A stretch of DNA of 37,714 bases, from contig CACHFK010000005.1 in assembly GCA_902579085.1 (NCBI GenBank), forward strand, positions 1-37,714, written 5' to 3'. Positions 16,350-25,490 of the stretch are shown piece by piece. How positions within the stretch are numbered: position 1 is the first letter of the stretch; each line of letters starts with the position of its first letter. The translations under genes were made by a program, and so were the position numbers. The notes beneath the pieces were generated by a model. It did no database searches and was not told where the DNA came from. It saw nothing but the letters and a program-made list of their open reading frames with translations. This DNA comes from an uncultured Pelagibacteraceae bacterium. Lineage in GTDB: Bacteria > Pseudomonadota > Alphaproteobacteria > Pelagibacterales > Pelagibacteraceae.

Positions 16350-18740
16350 TTATTGATTTATCAAAGAAGTTGAAGGTTTCAAGTCAACAAATGGAATAAA
16401 TCTAATTGTAAATAATAGACTTTTATTTGGAACCAAACTTCCATCACTATAAAATTGCTTATTGAATTCTAAGGAAGCAATCAGACAGTCAGTCTCATAA
16501 GAATAAATAAGATTATAATACTCTGTAAAGTCATTTTTTAAATTTTTACTAGTTTTAAAAGTTAAACTATTTTCACTGTTGAAGTCATATTTTGTTGTAT
16601 TGGAAATAATTTCATTATTACCTATATTACCATCTTCTGAAAGAAAATTAAAATTTGTCTTAAAGTTATTAAAATTTAGTGAGGTTGAAATTGAATCATA
16701 ATTTGAACCTTTCAGATTGCTGTTGTATGAAAAATTATAATCAAAATTTAAAATTTTATTAGGATAATATGATAAATTTCCAACAATATCCGATCTTGTT
16801 CTGTTAAGTTTTGATTTAGTTGGTAAATTATTATTATTTTTATTACTAATAGAATTAGCAAGGTTCAAGGCAATAATTCTTTTATCTGAAATATTTCTTT
16901 TTTCATATTCTAAGCCTACTGCAATAGATTTTCCACCTTCAACAATTTCATTAGTTCCTATCCTGTTAAGTGAAAAGATATTATTATAATTCAATCTTAC
17001 ATCTTTATCTGATATGTTTTTTGTACCATTTGGGCTATATCTAAGTGCCATTATTGGTTTCAAAAAATTTTGAGAATAATTGTTAATTTTTTTTAGAGGA
17101 AGGCTTGTCTTATATAATATTGAACCAAAAATTTCATAATCTTCATTTTCAGTATAACTAGGTGAATTTTCTGTATACGAATTGAAATTCTTGATTATAA
17201 TATCATAATTACTTAATAAGCCTGATTTAGAAATAAAGTTATTTGATTCAAATAAAAAATCATTAATTAGTAAGCTTTCATATTTATTTGTATCATAATT
17301 TTTTTGAAAACCACTTGAAACAAACTTAAAATTTCCATTATAATTTTCTGGAATAATTATATTTTTTGTGAATGTAAAGTTAGGTAGTATATATTGAAAT
17401 CTATCACTATCTTTTTGAGATAAATCTTCATAAATTGTAAAGCTAGAGTCTAAATTTGTATGATCGTCAATTAACTTTTTAAATTCTAGCTGTGTCGTTA
17501 GCAAACTGTCATTTTCGATTAAAGAAGATGAACTAGAAAGGTTGTGAATTTTTAAATAGTCATCATTTGAAACATCTTGGAATTTAAAATTGAATTTTGT
17601 TTTAGGACTTAGATTTCCATCAATTTTAGTGAATAAATGAGTGTTAGTGTTTCTTCCATCATGATTAAAACTAAAATCAGATATTAAATTTGATTTCTCA
17701 AATGCTTGCCTATATTCAGATTGCAATATAAACTTATCATCAGCATATATTCTTGGATTGAAAGTCATATCTTTTTCTTCATTAATAACTTTAAAATATG
17801 GAATATTTACCCAACTTCCAAATTTATTTGAGCTTCCGTAAATAGGAGTTAAAAAACCAGATTTTCTATCTATCGTTGGGTCAGGATGGCTAAAAAATGG
17901 AAAGTAAAATATTTTTCTATCAAATAATTTAAGCCACGAATTTTTATACTCAAAAACCTTCTTTTTTTTGTCATGAACAAATTCTTCTGATTGCAATTCC
18001 CAACCAGGACATTTTTTATTTTCTGTGTTGCAAGTAGAAAATGCTACCTTGTAAATTTTTGTTTTATTTTTATCAGATGTAGCTCCTCTACCTTTTAAAA
18101 TTGGATCATTATTTGGATTACCAAAGTAAGAGTCTTTAAAATTAACCTCTAACTCTTTTCCAGCTACTGCATTATTTTTTAAATCAATTTTTGATTTTTC
18201 AAAACTATATTCATTATTGTTTTTATCAATAATGTTAGTCTTGTCAGATGTTATTGTTTCATTAACTATATCAAAAACAAAGCTGTATTCTAAATTAAAA
18301 ATATTTTCTTCAATATCTTTAATTATTGTTTCTTTATCAGTATAAATTTTTTGAGATTTTCGGTCATAAAAAAGATCACTAGAGTATATATAATATTTAT
18401 TCTCAACTCTAATGAAGGTTGTACCAAAAGTTTGCATTAAATCAGTTATCTTATTGTAATTTGCTTTTTCTGCTTCAATGTAGATATTTTTTGAGTTATC
18501 AAAAAATTTAACATTATTGATTATTGTTAATTGACTTTTTTCTTTATTGTAAATTGATTTATCGCCTTCGATTACAATTTTTTTATCAGGAATGCTGGCT
18601 TTAACATTTAAAGCGCTTATAATATTTCCTTCATCTAAAACTTTAATTTTTGATGAATCAATTTTTATTTCATTAGTAAATGCACTTTTATGAATCAGGA
18701 AAACTATTACAAAAATATAAAATAAAATTTTAAAATTCAT
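16350..18740 (-). CDS. lptD: LPS-assembly protein LptD (outer-membrane beta-barrel)
   Basis: LptD is the outer-membrane translocon that inserts lipopolysaccharide into the outer leaflet. The 796-residue protein has a signal peptide (about residues 1-22), an OstA-like N-terminal beta-jellyroll (about 25-190), and a long beta-barrel. The junction contains KCPGWELQSEEFVHD and FYFPFFSHPDPTIDRKSGFL, a strong LptD signature. Cysteines are C237, C244 and C752 only; E. coli LptD uses four, including an adjacent C-terminal pair. Here a single C-terminal cysteine faces a CX6C pair. Strands with alternating polar and hydrophobic residues run to the end (LLFTIRFIPFVDLKPS). It lies between lptG and surA in one operon. 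The call is secure. Confidence 0.95.
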   Translation of the reverse strand: MNFKILFYIFVIVFLIHKSAFTNEIKIDSSKIKVLDEGNIISALNVKASIPDKKIVIEGDKSIYNKEKSQLTIINNVKFFDNSKNIYIEAEKANYNKITDLMQTFGTTFIRVENKYYIYSSDLFYDRKSQKIYTDKETIIKDIEENIFNLEYSFVFDIVNETITSDKTNIIDKNNNEYSFEKSKIDLKNNAVAGKELEVNFKDSYFGNPNNDPILKGRGATSDKNKTKIYKVAFSTCNTENKKCPGWELQSEEFVHDKKKKVFEYKNSWLKLFDRKIFYFPFFSHPDPTIDRKSGFLTPIYGSSNKFGSWVNIPYFKVINEEKDMTFNPRIYADDKFILQSEYRQAFEKSNLISDFSFNHDGRNTNTHLFTKIDGNLSPKTKFNFKFQDVSNDDYLKIHNLSSSSSLIENDSLLTTQLEFKKLIDDHTNLDSSFTIYEDLSQKDSDRFQYILPNFTFTKNIIIPENYNGNFKFVSSGFQKNYDTNKYESLLINDFLFESNNFISKSGLLSNYDIIIKNFNSYTENSPSYTENEDYEIFGSILYKTSLPLKKINNYSQNFLKPIMALRYSPNGTKNISDKDVRLNYNNIFSLNRIGTNEIVEGGKSIAVGLEYEKRNISDKRIIALNLANSISNKNNNNLPTKSKLNRTRSDIVGNLSYYPNKILNFDYNFSYNSNLKGSNYDSISTSLNFNNFKTNFNFLSEDGNIGNNEIISNTTKYDFNSENSLTFKTSKNLKNDFTEYYNLIYSYETDCLIASLEFNKQFYSDGSLVPNKSLLFTIRFIPFVDLKPSTSLINQ

Positions 18741-19812
18741 TTATTCTGACCATAACTAATGAACAAATTAACAAAAGAATTAAATGAGGCAACCAAATTG
18801 AGAGGCTAATGGGTAATGTTTCATTTGCTCCAAATATACTCGAAAAATAATTAAGATAGTAAACAATAACAGACACAAATACTCCCATAACCACAGTAAA
18901 AAATTTTGTTTTAATAAATTTAAATTTAATCATAATTAAAAATCCTAATACTGTCATTAGTAGAAAAAAGATAGGCATGCTGTATAGTTTATTTAAGTGC
19001 ACCATTACATTTGTTGTTGAATATCCTATTTTCGAGTAATTTTCTGATAACTCATATAACTGATATAGATTTAAAGAATTAAGATTAGAAAATAAGTTGG
19101 CAATTATTTCTCCGTTAAAAGAAGAATTGTAGTCAAAATTCGAAAGCTTTTTTCTTTGACCTTTGTTATTAATAATTTTTACATTATTTAACTTCCATGT
19201 TTTTTTAGAAATATATGCTTTTTCAGCAATAATTGTATTTGCTACTTTAAAGCTGGAGTTTGTTTGCGTAATAGTCACATTTTCTATTAAATTTTCTTTA
19301 AATTTTTTGGCATGTATTATGTTAATAGTTTCAGCAATTTCTTCTTTAATCCAAAGACCAGATTCATTAACTACTGCAAGATATTCGTTTTCTTCTGAGA
19401 AAGTATTTTTTAAATTATAATAGTGACTTTTTAGGTTTGAGGTAAAAGTATAATAAAATACCAAAATTATTATACCAATTGAAAGAGATAATATCGATAA
19501 TAACGATAATATACTAAAATAATTTATTCCATTATTTTTTAAAATTTCTATCTCATTTCTATCATTGAGGTATATGTAGAAAAATTTTGTAGTAATTAAA
19601 AAAATAAAAGGAAAAAGTTCAAAAAGAATAGACGGAGTATTTAATAATGCAAGCATTATAGGGTAATAAGTGTCAACATTGTAATCATCAAAAAATTTTA
19701 GCTCTTCAAAAAAATTTAGAATAAAACTAAGACTTAAAAAAATCATAGATACAATCATAAAATGATAAAAAAAGGTTTTAACCAAATAGAATTGATATCT
19801 TTTAATTATCAT
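18730..19812 (-). CDS. lptG: LPS export permease LptG
   Basis: LptG, with LptF and the ATPase LptB, forms the inner-membrane ABC transporter that extracts LPS and feeds the periplasmic bridge to LptD. The 360-residue protein has six predicted helices in the YjgP/YjgQ pattern: two or three in the first 115 residues, a periplasmic beta-jellyroll domain (about 125-260), and three helices at the end. Early landmarks are RYQFYLVKTFFYHF and NTPSILFELFPFIFLITTKF. The MPIFFLLMTVLGFLIMIKF helix and the C-terminal WLPHLILLLI segment fit LptG. The start overlaps the lptF stop by four bases (ATGA), and the end overlaps the lptD start. The lptF/lptG distinction rests on gene order. LptB lies outside the window. 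Confidence 0.9.
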   Translation of the reverse strand: MIIKRYQFYLVKTFFYHFMIVSMIFLSLSFILNFFEELKFFDDYNVDTYYPIMLALLNTPSILFELFPFIFLITTKFFYIYLNDRNEIEILKNNGINYFSILSLLSILSLSIGIIILVFYYTFTSNLKSHYYNLKNTFSEENEYLAVVNESGLWIKEEIAETINIIHAKKFKENLIENVTITQTNSSFKVANTIIAEKAYISKKTWKLNNVKIINNKGQRKKLSNFDYNSSFNGEIIANLFSNLNSLNLYQLYELSENYSKIGYSTTNVMVHLNKLYSMPIFFLLMTVLGFLIMIKFKFIKTKFFTVVMGVFVSVIVYYLNYFSSIFGANETLPISLSIWLPHLILLLICSLVMVRINEF

Positions 19813-20933
19813 ATTGTTTTAAATTTAGATTTTGTTTTTAAGATTAAAAAAAAGTAATAAATAATTACTAATATTAAAGGGGATGAAATTACAAATAGAT
19901 CTAAATTAATAGATTGAGAAATAAATTTAAAACTAATTTGCGACATAATTACAATTAAAAACCCTATAAGAAAAATAATAAACTTATGATAATTTAATAA
20001 TAAATTATTTTTTGGTTTTAAAATTAAACTTGAAGAAACAAGAGAGAGAATTAGTATATATAAAGGTCCAATAAATCTTTTGAATGTTTCATCAGCGATA
20101 GATTTAATTGTTCTATTTTTACATACATCAATTTTTTTATCATTATCATTTAGATAAAAGTTAGAAAGACATCTTAATAAACTTAAAGAATTTATTTCTT
20201 GTATTTTTTGATGTGTTACTGTTTTTGTGGTAAATTTTGATAAATCATATTCTGTTTCTTTGAAATTTATATTGTAAATATTTTTATTATTTATATTTGT
20301 AATTCCGCCATTAAATAACTTTATTTTATACTCTTCATTCAATTTTAAAATTTTTGCTTTTTCTGCAATAATAATTTTTGAATTTTCTTGAGAAATTTTT
20401 TCATTTATAAAAATTTTTTCTATATTTCCATTTTGATTATATTTTTCAATAAAGATTGTTAAACTTTTGAATACGTCAATAAATTTTTTTTCAGAAATTA
20501 AAACTGGCAAAAAGTCTATATTAGAATTTTTTAAAAAAGTTCTGCTTAAGTTTTGAGTATATGGGACTATCATTACACTCAGAATAAGTTGTATAATTAC
20601 AAAAATTAAAGAAAATCTAAAAAGAAAATTTATAAAGCTTATTTTTTTTATTCCATTTGTCCAAAAAACTAATATTTCGTTATTTTCCTCGTATTTATTA
20701 ATTATGTAAAAAGAAGAAATAAAAAAAATAAATATTAATATTCTACTAAATATTCTTGGTAAATTTAAAATAGTGTAGCTAAAGTAAACTTTTAGGCTAT
20801 GACCATCTTCAGATACTATATCAAGAAAATTTACAGCCTGAATTACCCACACTATTAGAGTTATGCTCAGAGAGGCCACAATAAAAAAAGACAATATGTC
20901 CAAGGATAATTTTCTATAAATTAATTTATTCAT
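19809..20933 (-). CDS. lptF: LPS export permease LptF
   Basis: This 374-residue protein is the second YjgP/YjgQ permease and the first gene of the operon. It has N-terminal helices (FFIVASLSITLIVWVIQAVN, then YTILNLPRIFSRILIFIFFI), a periplasmic domain (about residues 130-270) and three C-terminal helices. The segment NEILVFWTNGIKKISF corresponds to the coupling helix, E-L-x-R-x-G in relatives, that contacts LptB. Being first in an lptF-lptG pair supports the F name. The gap to the divergent pepA start is 55 bases. In E. coli pepA is likewise divergent from lptFG, so this adjacency is ancestral. Confidence 0.9.
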   Translation of the reverse strand: MNKLIYRKLSLDILSFFIVASLSITLIVWVIQAVNFLDIVSEDGHSLKVYFSYTILNLPRIFSRILIFIFFISSFYIINKYEENNEILVFWTNGIKKISFINFLFRFSLIFVIIQLILSVMIVPYTQNLSRTFLKNSNIDFLPVLISEKKFIDVFKSLTIFIEKYNQNGNIEKIFINEKISQENSKIIIAEKAKILKLNEEYKIKLFNGGITNINNKNIYNINFKETEYDLSKFTTKTVTHQKIQEINSLSLLRCLSNFYLNDNDKKIDVCKNRTIKSIADETFKRFIGPLYILILSLVSSSLILKPKNNLLLNYHKFIIFLIGFLIVIMSQISFKFISQSINLDLFVISSPLILVIIYYFFLILKTKSKFKTI

Positions 20934-20988
20934 TGAATTTTTTAATTTAATAAATATACAACATTATCTATTAAATATTTCAAAAAAT

Positions 20989-22425
20989 ATGAACTTAAAA
21001 GTAAATTTTATTAATAAACTATCAAATGCCAATGTGGTAAATCAGATAGTTTTCTTAAAAGACAAAAAAACTAAAAATAAAATTATCAATCCAATCCTTA
21101 AATCAATTTTAGATAATGAATTGTTTCAGGAGGAATCATTTGTCCAAAAGGAATATAAAAATAAAAATTATATTTTTATTAATAGTAAAAAATTATATTT
21201 ATCCTCTGACTATGAGAAAATAGGGTCAAAACTTTTTGATTATTTAAAAAAAAATAAAATACAAAATTCTTGTATTGAATTAAATAAAATTGATATTTCA
21301 TATTTGCATTTAGAAAAAGTTATCCATGGAGCTAAACTGAAATCTTATAACTTTGATATTTACAAGGCTAAACAAAAAAAAAACAAAAGTGTTATTTTAA
21401 ATATAGTTGGAAAGCAAAATAACAAAACAAATATTTTAAGAAAAAAATTAGATGCTTTATTAGATGGAGTTTTTTTTACAAGAGATCTTGTTTCTGAACC
21501 AGGGAATATTTTACATCCTGATGAATATGCAAAAAGAATAGTTAAGTTAAAAAAATTAGGATTAAAAGTAACAGTTTATGATGATAAAAAATTAAAAAAA
21601 TTAGGCTGCAATGCTTTACTAGGAGTCGGACAGGGAAGTATAAGAGGTTCATATCTAGTAACGATTGAATGGAAAGGCAGTAAGTCAAAATCAAAACCTT
21701 TAGCATTCGTTGGTAAAGGTGTTTGTTTTGATACAGGTGGAATTTCTTTAAAACCTGCAAAGTTCATGGAAGATATGACATATGATATGGCTGGATCAGC
21801 AGTTGTTGTAGGATTAATGAAAAATTTTGCCTTAAGAAAAGCAAAAATAAATGCTGTCGGAGTTGTTGGACTTGTAGAAAATATGCCAGGTAGCAATGCC
21901 CAAAGACCTGGAGATATTGTTAAGTCCTATAGTGGAAAAACAATAGAAGTTTTAAATACAGATGCAGAAGGAAGGTTAGTATTGGCTGATGCATTAACTT
22001 ATACAGAAAAAAAATTTAAACCAAAAATAATTATAGATCTAGCTACATTAACAGGAGCTATTATTGTTTGTTTGGGATCTGAATATGCCGGGCTTTTTTC
22101 AAATAACGATAAACTTTCCAAACAGATTTTTGATGCAGGAGAACAAGTAGGAGAAAAAGTATGGAGATTACCGCTTCATAAAAACTATGATAAACTTTTA
22201 GAATCAAAGAATGCTGATGTACAAAATATAAATTATGTTGGAGGAGCAGGCTCAACAACCGCAGCTCAATTTCTGCAAAGGTTTATTATAAATAAAACAC
22301 CATGGGCTCACCTTGATATAGCTGGAATGGCTTTTTCAAAGTATGCAGGTGCATTAAACTCCGGTGGAGCCACTGGTTATGGTGTAAGATTATTAAATAA
22401 ATTTGTAGAGGAAAATTATGAGTAA
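20989..22425 (+). CDS. pepA: Leucyl aminopeptidase (M17 family)
   Basis: PepA is a hexameric two-metal cytosolic aminopeptidase that removes N-terminal residues from peptides. The 478-residue sequence has a less conserved N-terminal domain and an M17 catalytic domain from about residue 165. Metal and catalytic elements are GKGVCFDTGGISLKP (Lys and Asp ligands), DMTYDMAGSAVV, and the signature NTDAEGRLVLADALTY with NTDAEGR at residues 323-329. The C-terminal HLDIAGMA is also typical. The E. coli enzyme also binds DNA at recombination sites; that role cannot be inferred here. Its 3' end overlaps ndk by eight bases. Confidence 0.95.
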   Translation: MNLKVNFINKLSNANVVNQIVFLKDKKTKNKIINPILKSILDNELFQEESFVQKEYKNKNYIFINSKKLYLSSDYEKIGSKLFDYLKKNKIQNSCIELNKIDISYLHLEKVIHGAKLKSYNFDIYKAKQKKNKSVILNIVGKQNNKTNILRKKLDALLDGVFFTRDLVSEPGNILHPDEYAKRIVKLKKLGLKVTVYDDKKLKKLGCNALLGVGQGSIRGSYLVTIEWKGSKSKSKPLAFVGKGVCFDTGGISLKPAKFMEDMTYDMAGSAVVVGLMKNFALRKAKINAVGVVGLVENMPGSNAQRPGDIVKSYSGKTIEVLNTDAEGRLVLADALTYTEKKFKPKIIIDLATLTGAIIVCLGSEYAGLFSNNDKLSKQIFDAGEQVGEKVWRLPLHKNYDKLLESKNADVQNINYVGGAGSTTAAQFLQRFIINKTPWAHLDIAGMAFSKYAGALNSGGATGYGVRLLNKFVEENYE

Positions 22426-22828
22426 TATTGAACAAACTTTATCTATTATAAAGCCAGATGCAGTAGAACGAAACTTGCAAGACGAAATTAAAAACGAATT
22501 TATAAAAAATAAATTTTCAATTATTAAAGAAAAAAAAATCCATATTTCAAAAAATGAAGCTGAGCAATTTTATAAAGTTCATCAGACAAAACCATTTTAT
22601 AATGATTTATGTAATTATTTGTCGTCTGGTCCAATTATAGTAATGGTACTTGAAAGAGAAAATGCAGTGCTAGAAAATCGGAAATTAATGGGAGCAACTA
22701 ACCCAGCAGAAGCAAACGAAGGCACTTTAAGGAAAAAATATGGAATATCAATTGATAAGAATTCTGTTCATGGATCTGATAGCGTAGAAAATGCTAAATT
22801 AGAAATTAATTTTTTTTTCAAAGACTAA
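22418..22828 (+). CDS. ndk: Nucleoside diphosphate kinase
   Basis: Ndk transfers the gamma phosphate between nucleoside di- and triphosphates through a phosphohistidine. The 136-residue protein has the N-terminal TLSIIKPDAVERNL, the conserved MGATNPAEANEGTLRKKYG, and the active-site H118 in NSVHGSDS. The length is that of the short bacterial form. The start lies within the last codons of pepA, and the 3' end overlaps the convergent purN by 11 bases. The C-terminal FFFKD is encoded by a run of eight T that continues into the overlap. Confidence 0.97.
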   Translation: MSNIEQTLSIIKPDAVERNLQDEIKNEFIKNKFSIIKEKKIHISKNEAEQFYKVHQTKPFYNDLCNYLSSGPIIVMVLERENAVLENRKLMGATNPAEANEGTLRKKYGISIDKNSVHGSDSVENAKLEINFFFKD

Positions 22829-23399
22829 TTAACAGTTTTTCTATAGCCTTTGGGTAAAGCTTATGTTCTGCTTTTAAAACTTTTTTTTCTAAGCTTTTTT
22901 CATTATCGTATTTTAAAATTTTAACTTTTTTTTGTAAGATTATCTTCCCAGAGTCTAATTTTGAAGAAACAATATGAACTGTTGGACCAGAGAATTTTTC
23001 TTTATTTTTAATGACTCTTTTATGAGTATTTAAACCTTTGTACTTTGGCAATAATGATGGATGAATATTAAGAATTGGTTTTTTAAATTTTTTTATAAAA
23101 TCTGCAGTAAGAATTTTCATGAAACCAGCCAAGCAAATTAAATTAATTTTATTATTGATTAATTTCTTTAATAAATTTTTCTCAGATAAATTTTTATTTT
23201 TAAAATTTGTTACATAAGTTTTTATTTTTGATTTTTTTGCATAGATTAGACCTTTCGCAGATGAATTATTAGAGATAATTAATTTAATTAAAATTTTAGA
23301 ATTTTTTTTATTATTATATTTAATTAATGATTTTAGATTGCTCCCTCTTCCAGATATAAATACAGCTGTATTTATTTTATTACCACTTGATTGTTCCAT
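22818..23399 (-). CDS. purN: Phosphoribosylglycinamide formyltransferase
   Basis: PurN adds a formyl group from 10-formyltetrahydrofolate to GAR, the third step of purine synthesis. The 193-residue protein has the phosphate-binding loop FISGRGSNLKSLI (about residues 14-26). Its catalytic trio is N111 and H113 in NIHPSLLPKYKG, and D149 in SSKLDSGKI. The length is normal. It overlaps the 3' end of purM by 20 bases and is the second gene of a purM-purN pair, the common order. It ends with TGA inside the tail of ndk. Confidence 0.95.
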   Translation of the reverse strand: MEQSSGNKINTAVFISGRGSNLKSLIKYNNKKNSKILIKLIISNNSSAKGLIYAKKSKIKTYVTNFKNKNLSEKNLLKKLINNKINLICLAGFMKILTADFIKKFKKPILNIHPSLLPKYKGLNTHKRVIKNKEKFSGPTVHIVSSKLDSGKIILQKKVKILKYDNEKSLEKKVLKAEHKLYPKAIEKLLISL

Positions 23400-24402
23400 T
23401 AAACTTTACCTTTTTAGTGTCTTTAGAAATTTTTCCTATAACATAAGGTTGAAATTTTTTTGAAAAATATTTTTTAATATTTTTGATATTTTTTTTATTT
23501 ATAATTAAACAAAATCCAACTCCACAATTAAATGTTTTTAACATTTCTTTTTCTTCTATACCCGATTTTTTTAACCATTTAAAAATATTTAATGTATTTA
23601 TTTTATTTAAATTTATTTCAGCACAAAGATTATTTGGAATAATTCTTTTAATATTATCTTCTAAACCACCGCCTGTAATATGCGCACAACCATTTAAAAG
23701 ATTTTTATCAACTAAACTTAGAATTTCTTTAACATATATTTTTGTAGGTTTTATTAATTCTTTTTTTAAAAATTTATTTTTGTTTATATTTATTTTTTTT
23801 CTTTTTATTAATTCTCTAACTAAAGAATATCCATTTGAATGTATACCACTTGAAGGTACTGCTAAAACTATATTATCTTTTTTTATTTTTCCTTTAAGAA
23901 TTTTGTGCTTTTCAACTAATCCAACAGAGAAACCCGCAATATCAAATTTTCCAGCTGAGTAGGTACCTGGCATCTCTGCCGTTTCTCCTCCAACAAGCGT
24001 ACAATTTGAAATTTTGCAACCTTTTGTTATTCCACTGATTATACTTTTAAGTTTTTTTAAGTTAATCTTATTTGTTGATATGTAATCTAAAAATAAATAT
24101 GGTTTAGCACCTTGGACTATTAAATCATTAACACACATAGCAACTAGATCTATTCCAATGGTGTTAAATTTTTTTATTTCATTAGCAATCTCAATTTTAG
24201 TTCCAACACCATCTGTACTTGTAACTATATGAGGATTTTTTAGATATTTAGGTATATGTGTGATTGCACCAAAACCTCCTATATTCTTAAAATCACCACT
24301 TTTATTTGTTTTTCTTGAAATAATTGATATGTGTTTTACAAATTGGTCAGCTTTCTTAATGTTAACCCCACTTTTTGCATATGTTAACTTTCCAAAACTC
24401 AT
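23380..24402 (-). CDS. purM: Phosphoribosylformylglycinamidine cyclo-ligase (AIR synthetase)
   Basis: PurM closes the imidazole ring to give AIR, using ATP. The 340-residue protein starts MSFGKLTYAKSGVNIKKADQ. It has the glycine-rich GGFGAITHIPK near residues 42-52, TSTDGVGTKIEIANE (residues 61-75), DLVAMCVNDL with its metal/ATP aspartate, LVGGETAEMPGTYS, and the C-terminal-domain segment HITGGGLEDNIKRI. The length is normal. Its start lies only 11 bases from the divergent DUF2066-like gene, so its promoter and leader must run through that neighbour's 5' coding sequence. Confidence 0.96.
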   Translation of the reverse strand: MSFGKLTYAKSGVNIKKADQFVKHISIISRKTNKSGDFKNIGGFGAITHIPKYLKNPHIVTSTDGVGTKIEIANEIKKFNTIGIDLVAMCVNDLIVQGAKPYLFLDYISTNKINLKKLKSIISGITKGCKISNCTLVGGETAEMPGTYSAGKFDIAGFSVGLVEKHKILKGKIKKDNIVLAVPSSGIHSNGYSLVRELIKRKKININKNKFLKKELIKPTKIYVKEILSLVDKNLLNGCAHITGGGLEDNIKRIIPNNLCAEINLNKINTLNIFKWLKKSGIEEKEMLKTFNCGVGFCLIINKKNIKNIKKYFSKKFQPYVIGKISKDTKKVKFNGTIKW

Positions 24403-24413
24403 ATTAAATATTT

Positions 24414-25490
24414 ATGTTATTTATTAAAAAAAATTATTATTTTTATTTATACATTTTTTTTTTAATATTAACCTTTTTTTTTAATGAGTTTTCCACAAAC
24501 AAAGCTTTTAGTAAAAATTATATTGTTTCTGATATCAAAGTAGAAAAAGTTTATGATCTTAACTTTGAAAAATCAGATGTTATAGATAAAGCATTTGATA
24601 AAGCCTTTGAAATTTTAATGTATAAAATTATAGAAAATAAAGATAAATTAAAAATAAAACAAATTCCCTTAAGTGATAAAAAAAGTTTAATTGAAAATTT
24701 TTCAATAAATAACGAGAGATTTTTAGATGAAAAATATATAGGACAATTCAATGTACAATTTAATAAAAGAAAAATTCTTAATTATTTAAATAATAAAAAT
24801 ATAATACCTTCCTCACCAAATGAAATTAATGTTTTTATGTTACCAGTATTGATCGACACAGATTCAAATGAGTTTTTTTATTTAAACCAGAATATTTTTT
24901 ATAATAATTGGAATTCTAATAAAAAAAAATACCATTTAATAAATTATATTTTACCTAATGAAGATATTGAAGACTATAATATAATAAAAAAACATATAAA
25001 TATAATTGAAAATTATAATTTTGAAGAAATAACAAGAAAATATAATTTACAAAATGAAATAATTTTGATCATAATTAAAACAAACTCATTGCTAAGAGTA
25101 TTTTCAAAAATAAAATTTGGTAATAAAAATTTACTTTCAAACGATATTTTTAATTTAAATGACATTAAGGATAAAAAAAAAATTAACGAAATTATACTTA
25201 ACATAAAGGATAATCTTGAAGACAAATGGAAATTAGTAAATAAAGTTAATACATCTATAAAACTACCTATAAGACTATCTATTGAATCTGGAAATACCGA
25301 ATTTTCAGAGAAATTAGAAAATAAACTCTCTTCAATTGATCTTATTTCGAATTATAAAATAGAAATATTTAATAATAAAGAAATCATTTATAAAATTATT
25401 TTTAATGGTAATCCAAATAAATTGATAGATATTATGTCTTTAAATGGTTTTAAAATAGATACATCTAAAAAAGTTTGGAGGCTTAATTGA
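24414..25490 (+). CDS. DUF2066-like secreted or membrane-anchored protein of unknown function
   Basis: I recognise no catalytic motif in this 358-residue protein. It begins with a lysine-containing N-terminus and a long hydrophobic stretch (YFYLYIFFLILTFFFNEF, about residues 9-26), a signal peptide or membrane anchor. The region from about residue 40 (IVSDIKVEKVYDLNFEKSD) to residue 115 has paired helices and strands. Its position, divergent from purM and just before hdaA, matches the DUF2066 protein of other alphaproteobacteria. That family name is offered on context and overall layout rather than on a sharp motif. The composition is extremely rich in Asn, Ile and Lys. Its TGA overlaps the TTG start of hdaA. 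Confidence 0.6.
   Translation: MLFIKKNYYFYLYIFFLILTFFFNEFSTNKAFSKNYIVSDIKVEKVYDLNFEKSDVIDKAFDKAFEILMYKIIENKDKLKIKQIPLSDKKSLIENFSINNERFLDEKYIGQFNVQFNKRKILNYLNNKNIIPSSPNEINVFMLPVLIDTDSNEFFYLNQNIFYNNWNSNKKKYHLINYILPNEDIEDYNIIKKHINIIENYNFEEITRKYNLQNEIILIIIKTNSLLRVFSKIKFGNKNLLSNDIFNLNDIKDKKKINEIILNIKDNLEDKWKLVNKVNTSIKLPIRLSIESGNTEFSEKLENKLSSIDLISNYKIEIFNNKEIIYKIIFNGNPNKLIDIMSLNGFKIDTSKKVWRLN

Noticed and set aside
23483-23962. 159-codon plus-strand frame inside purM
   Set aside because: It is antisense to a fully conserved purM; its Phe/Ile/Leu-rich composition is what the reverse of Lys/Asn-rich coding gives in AT-rich DNA.
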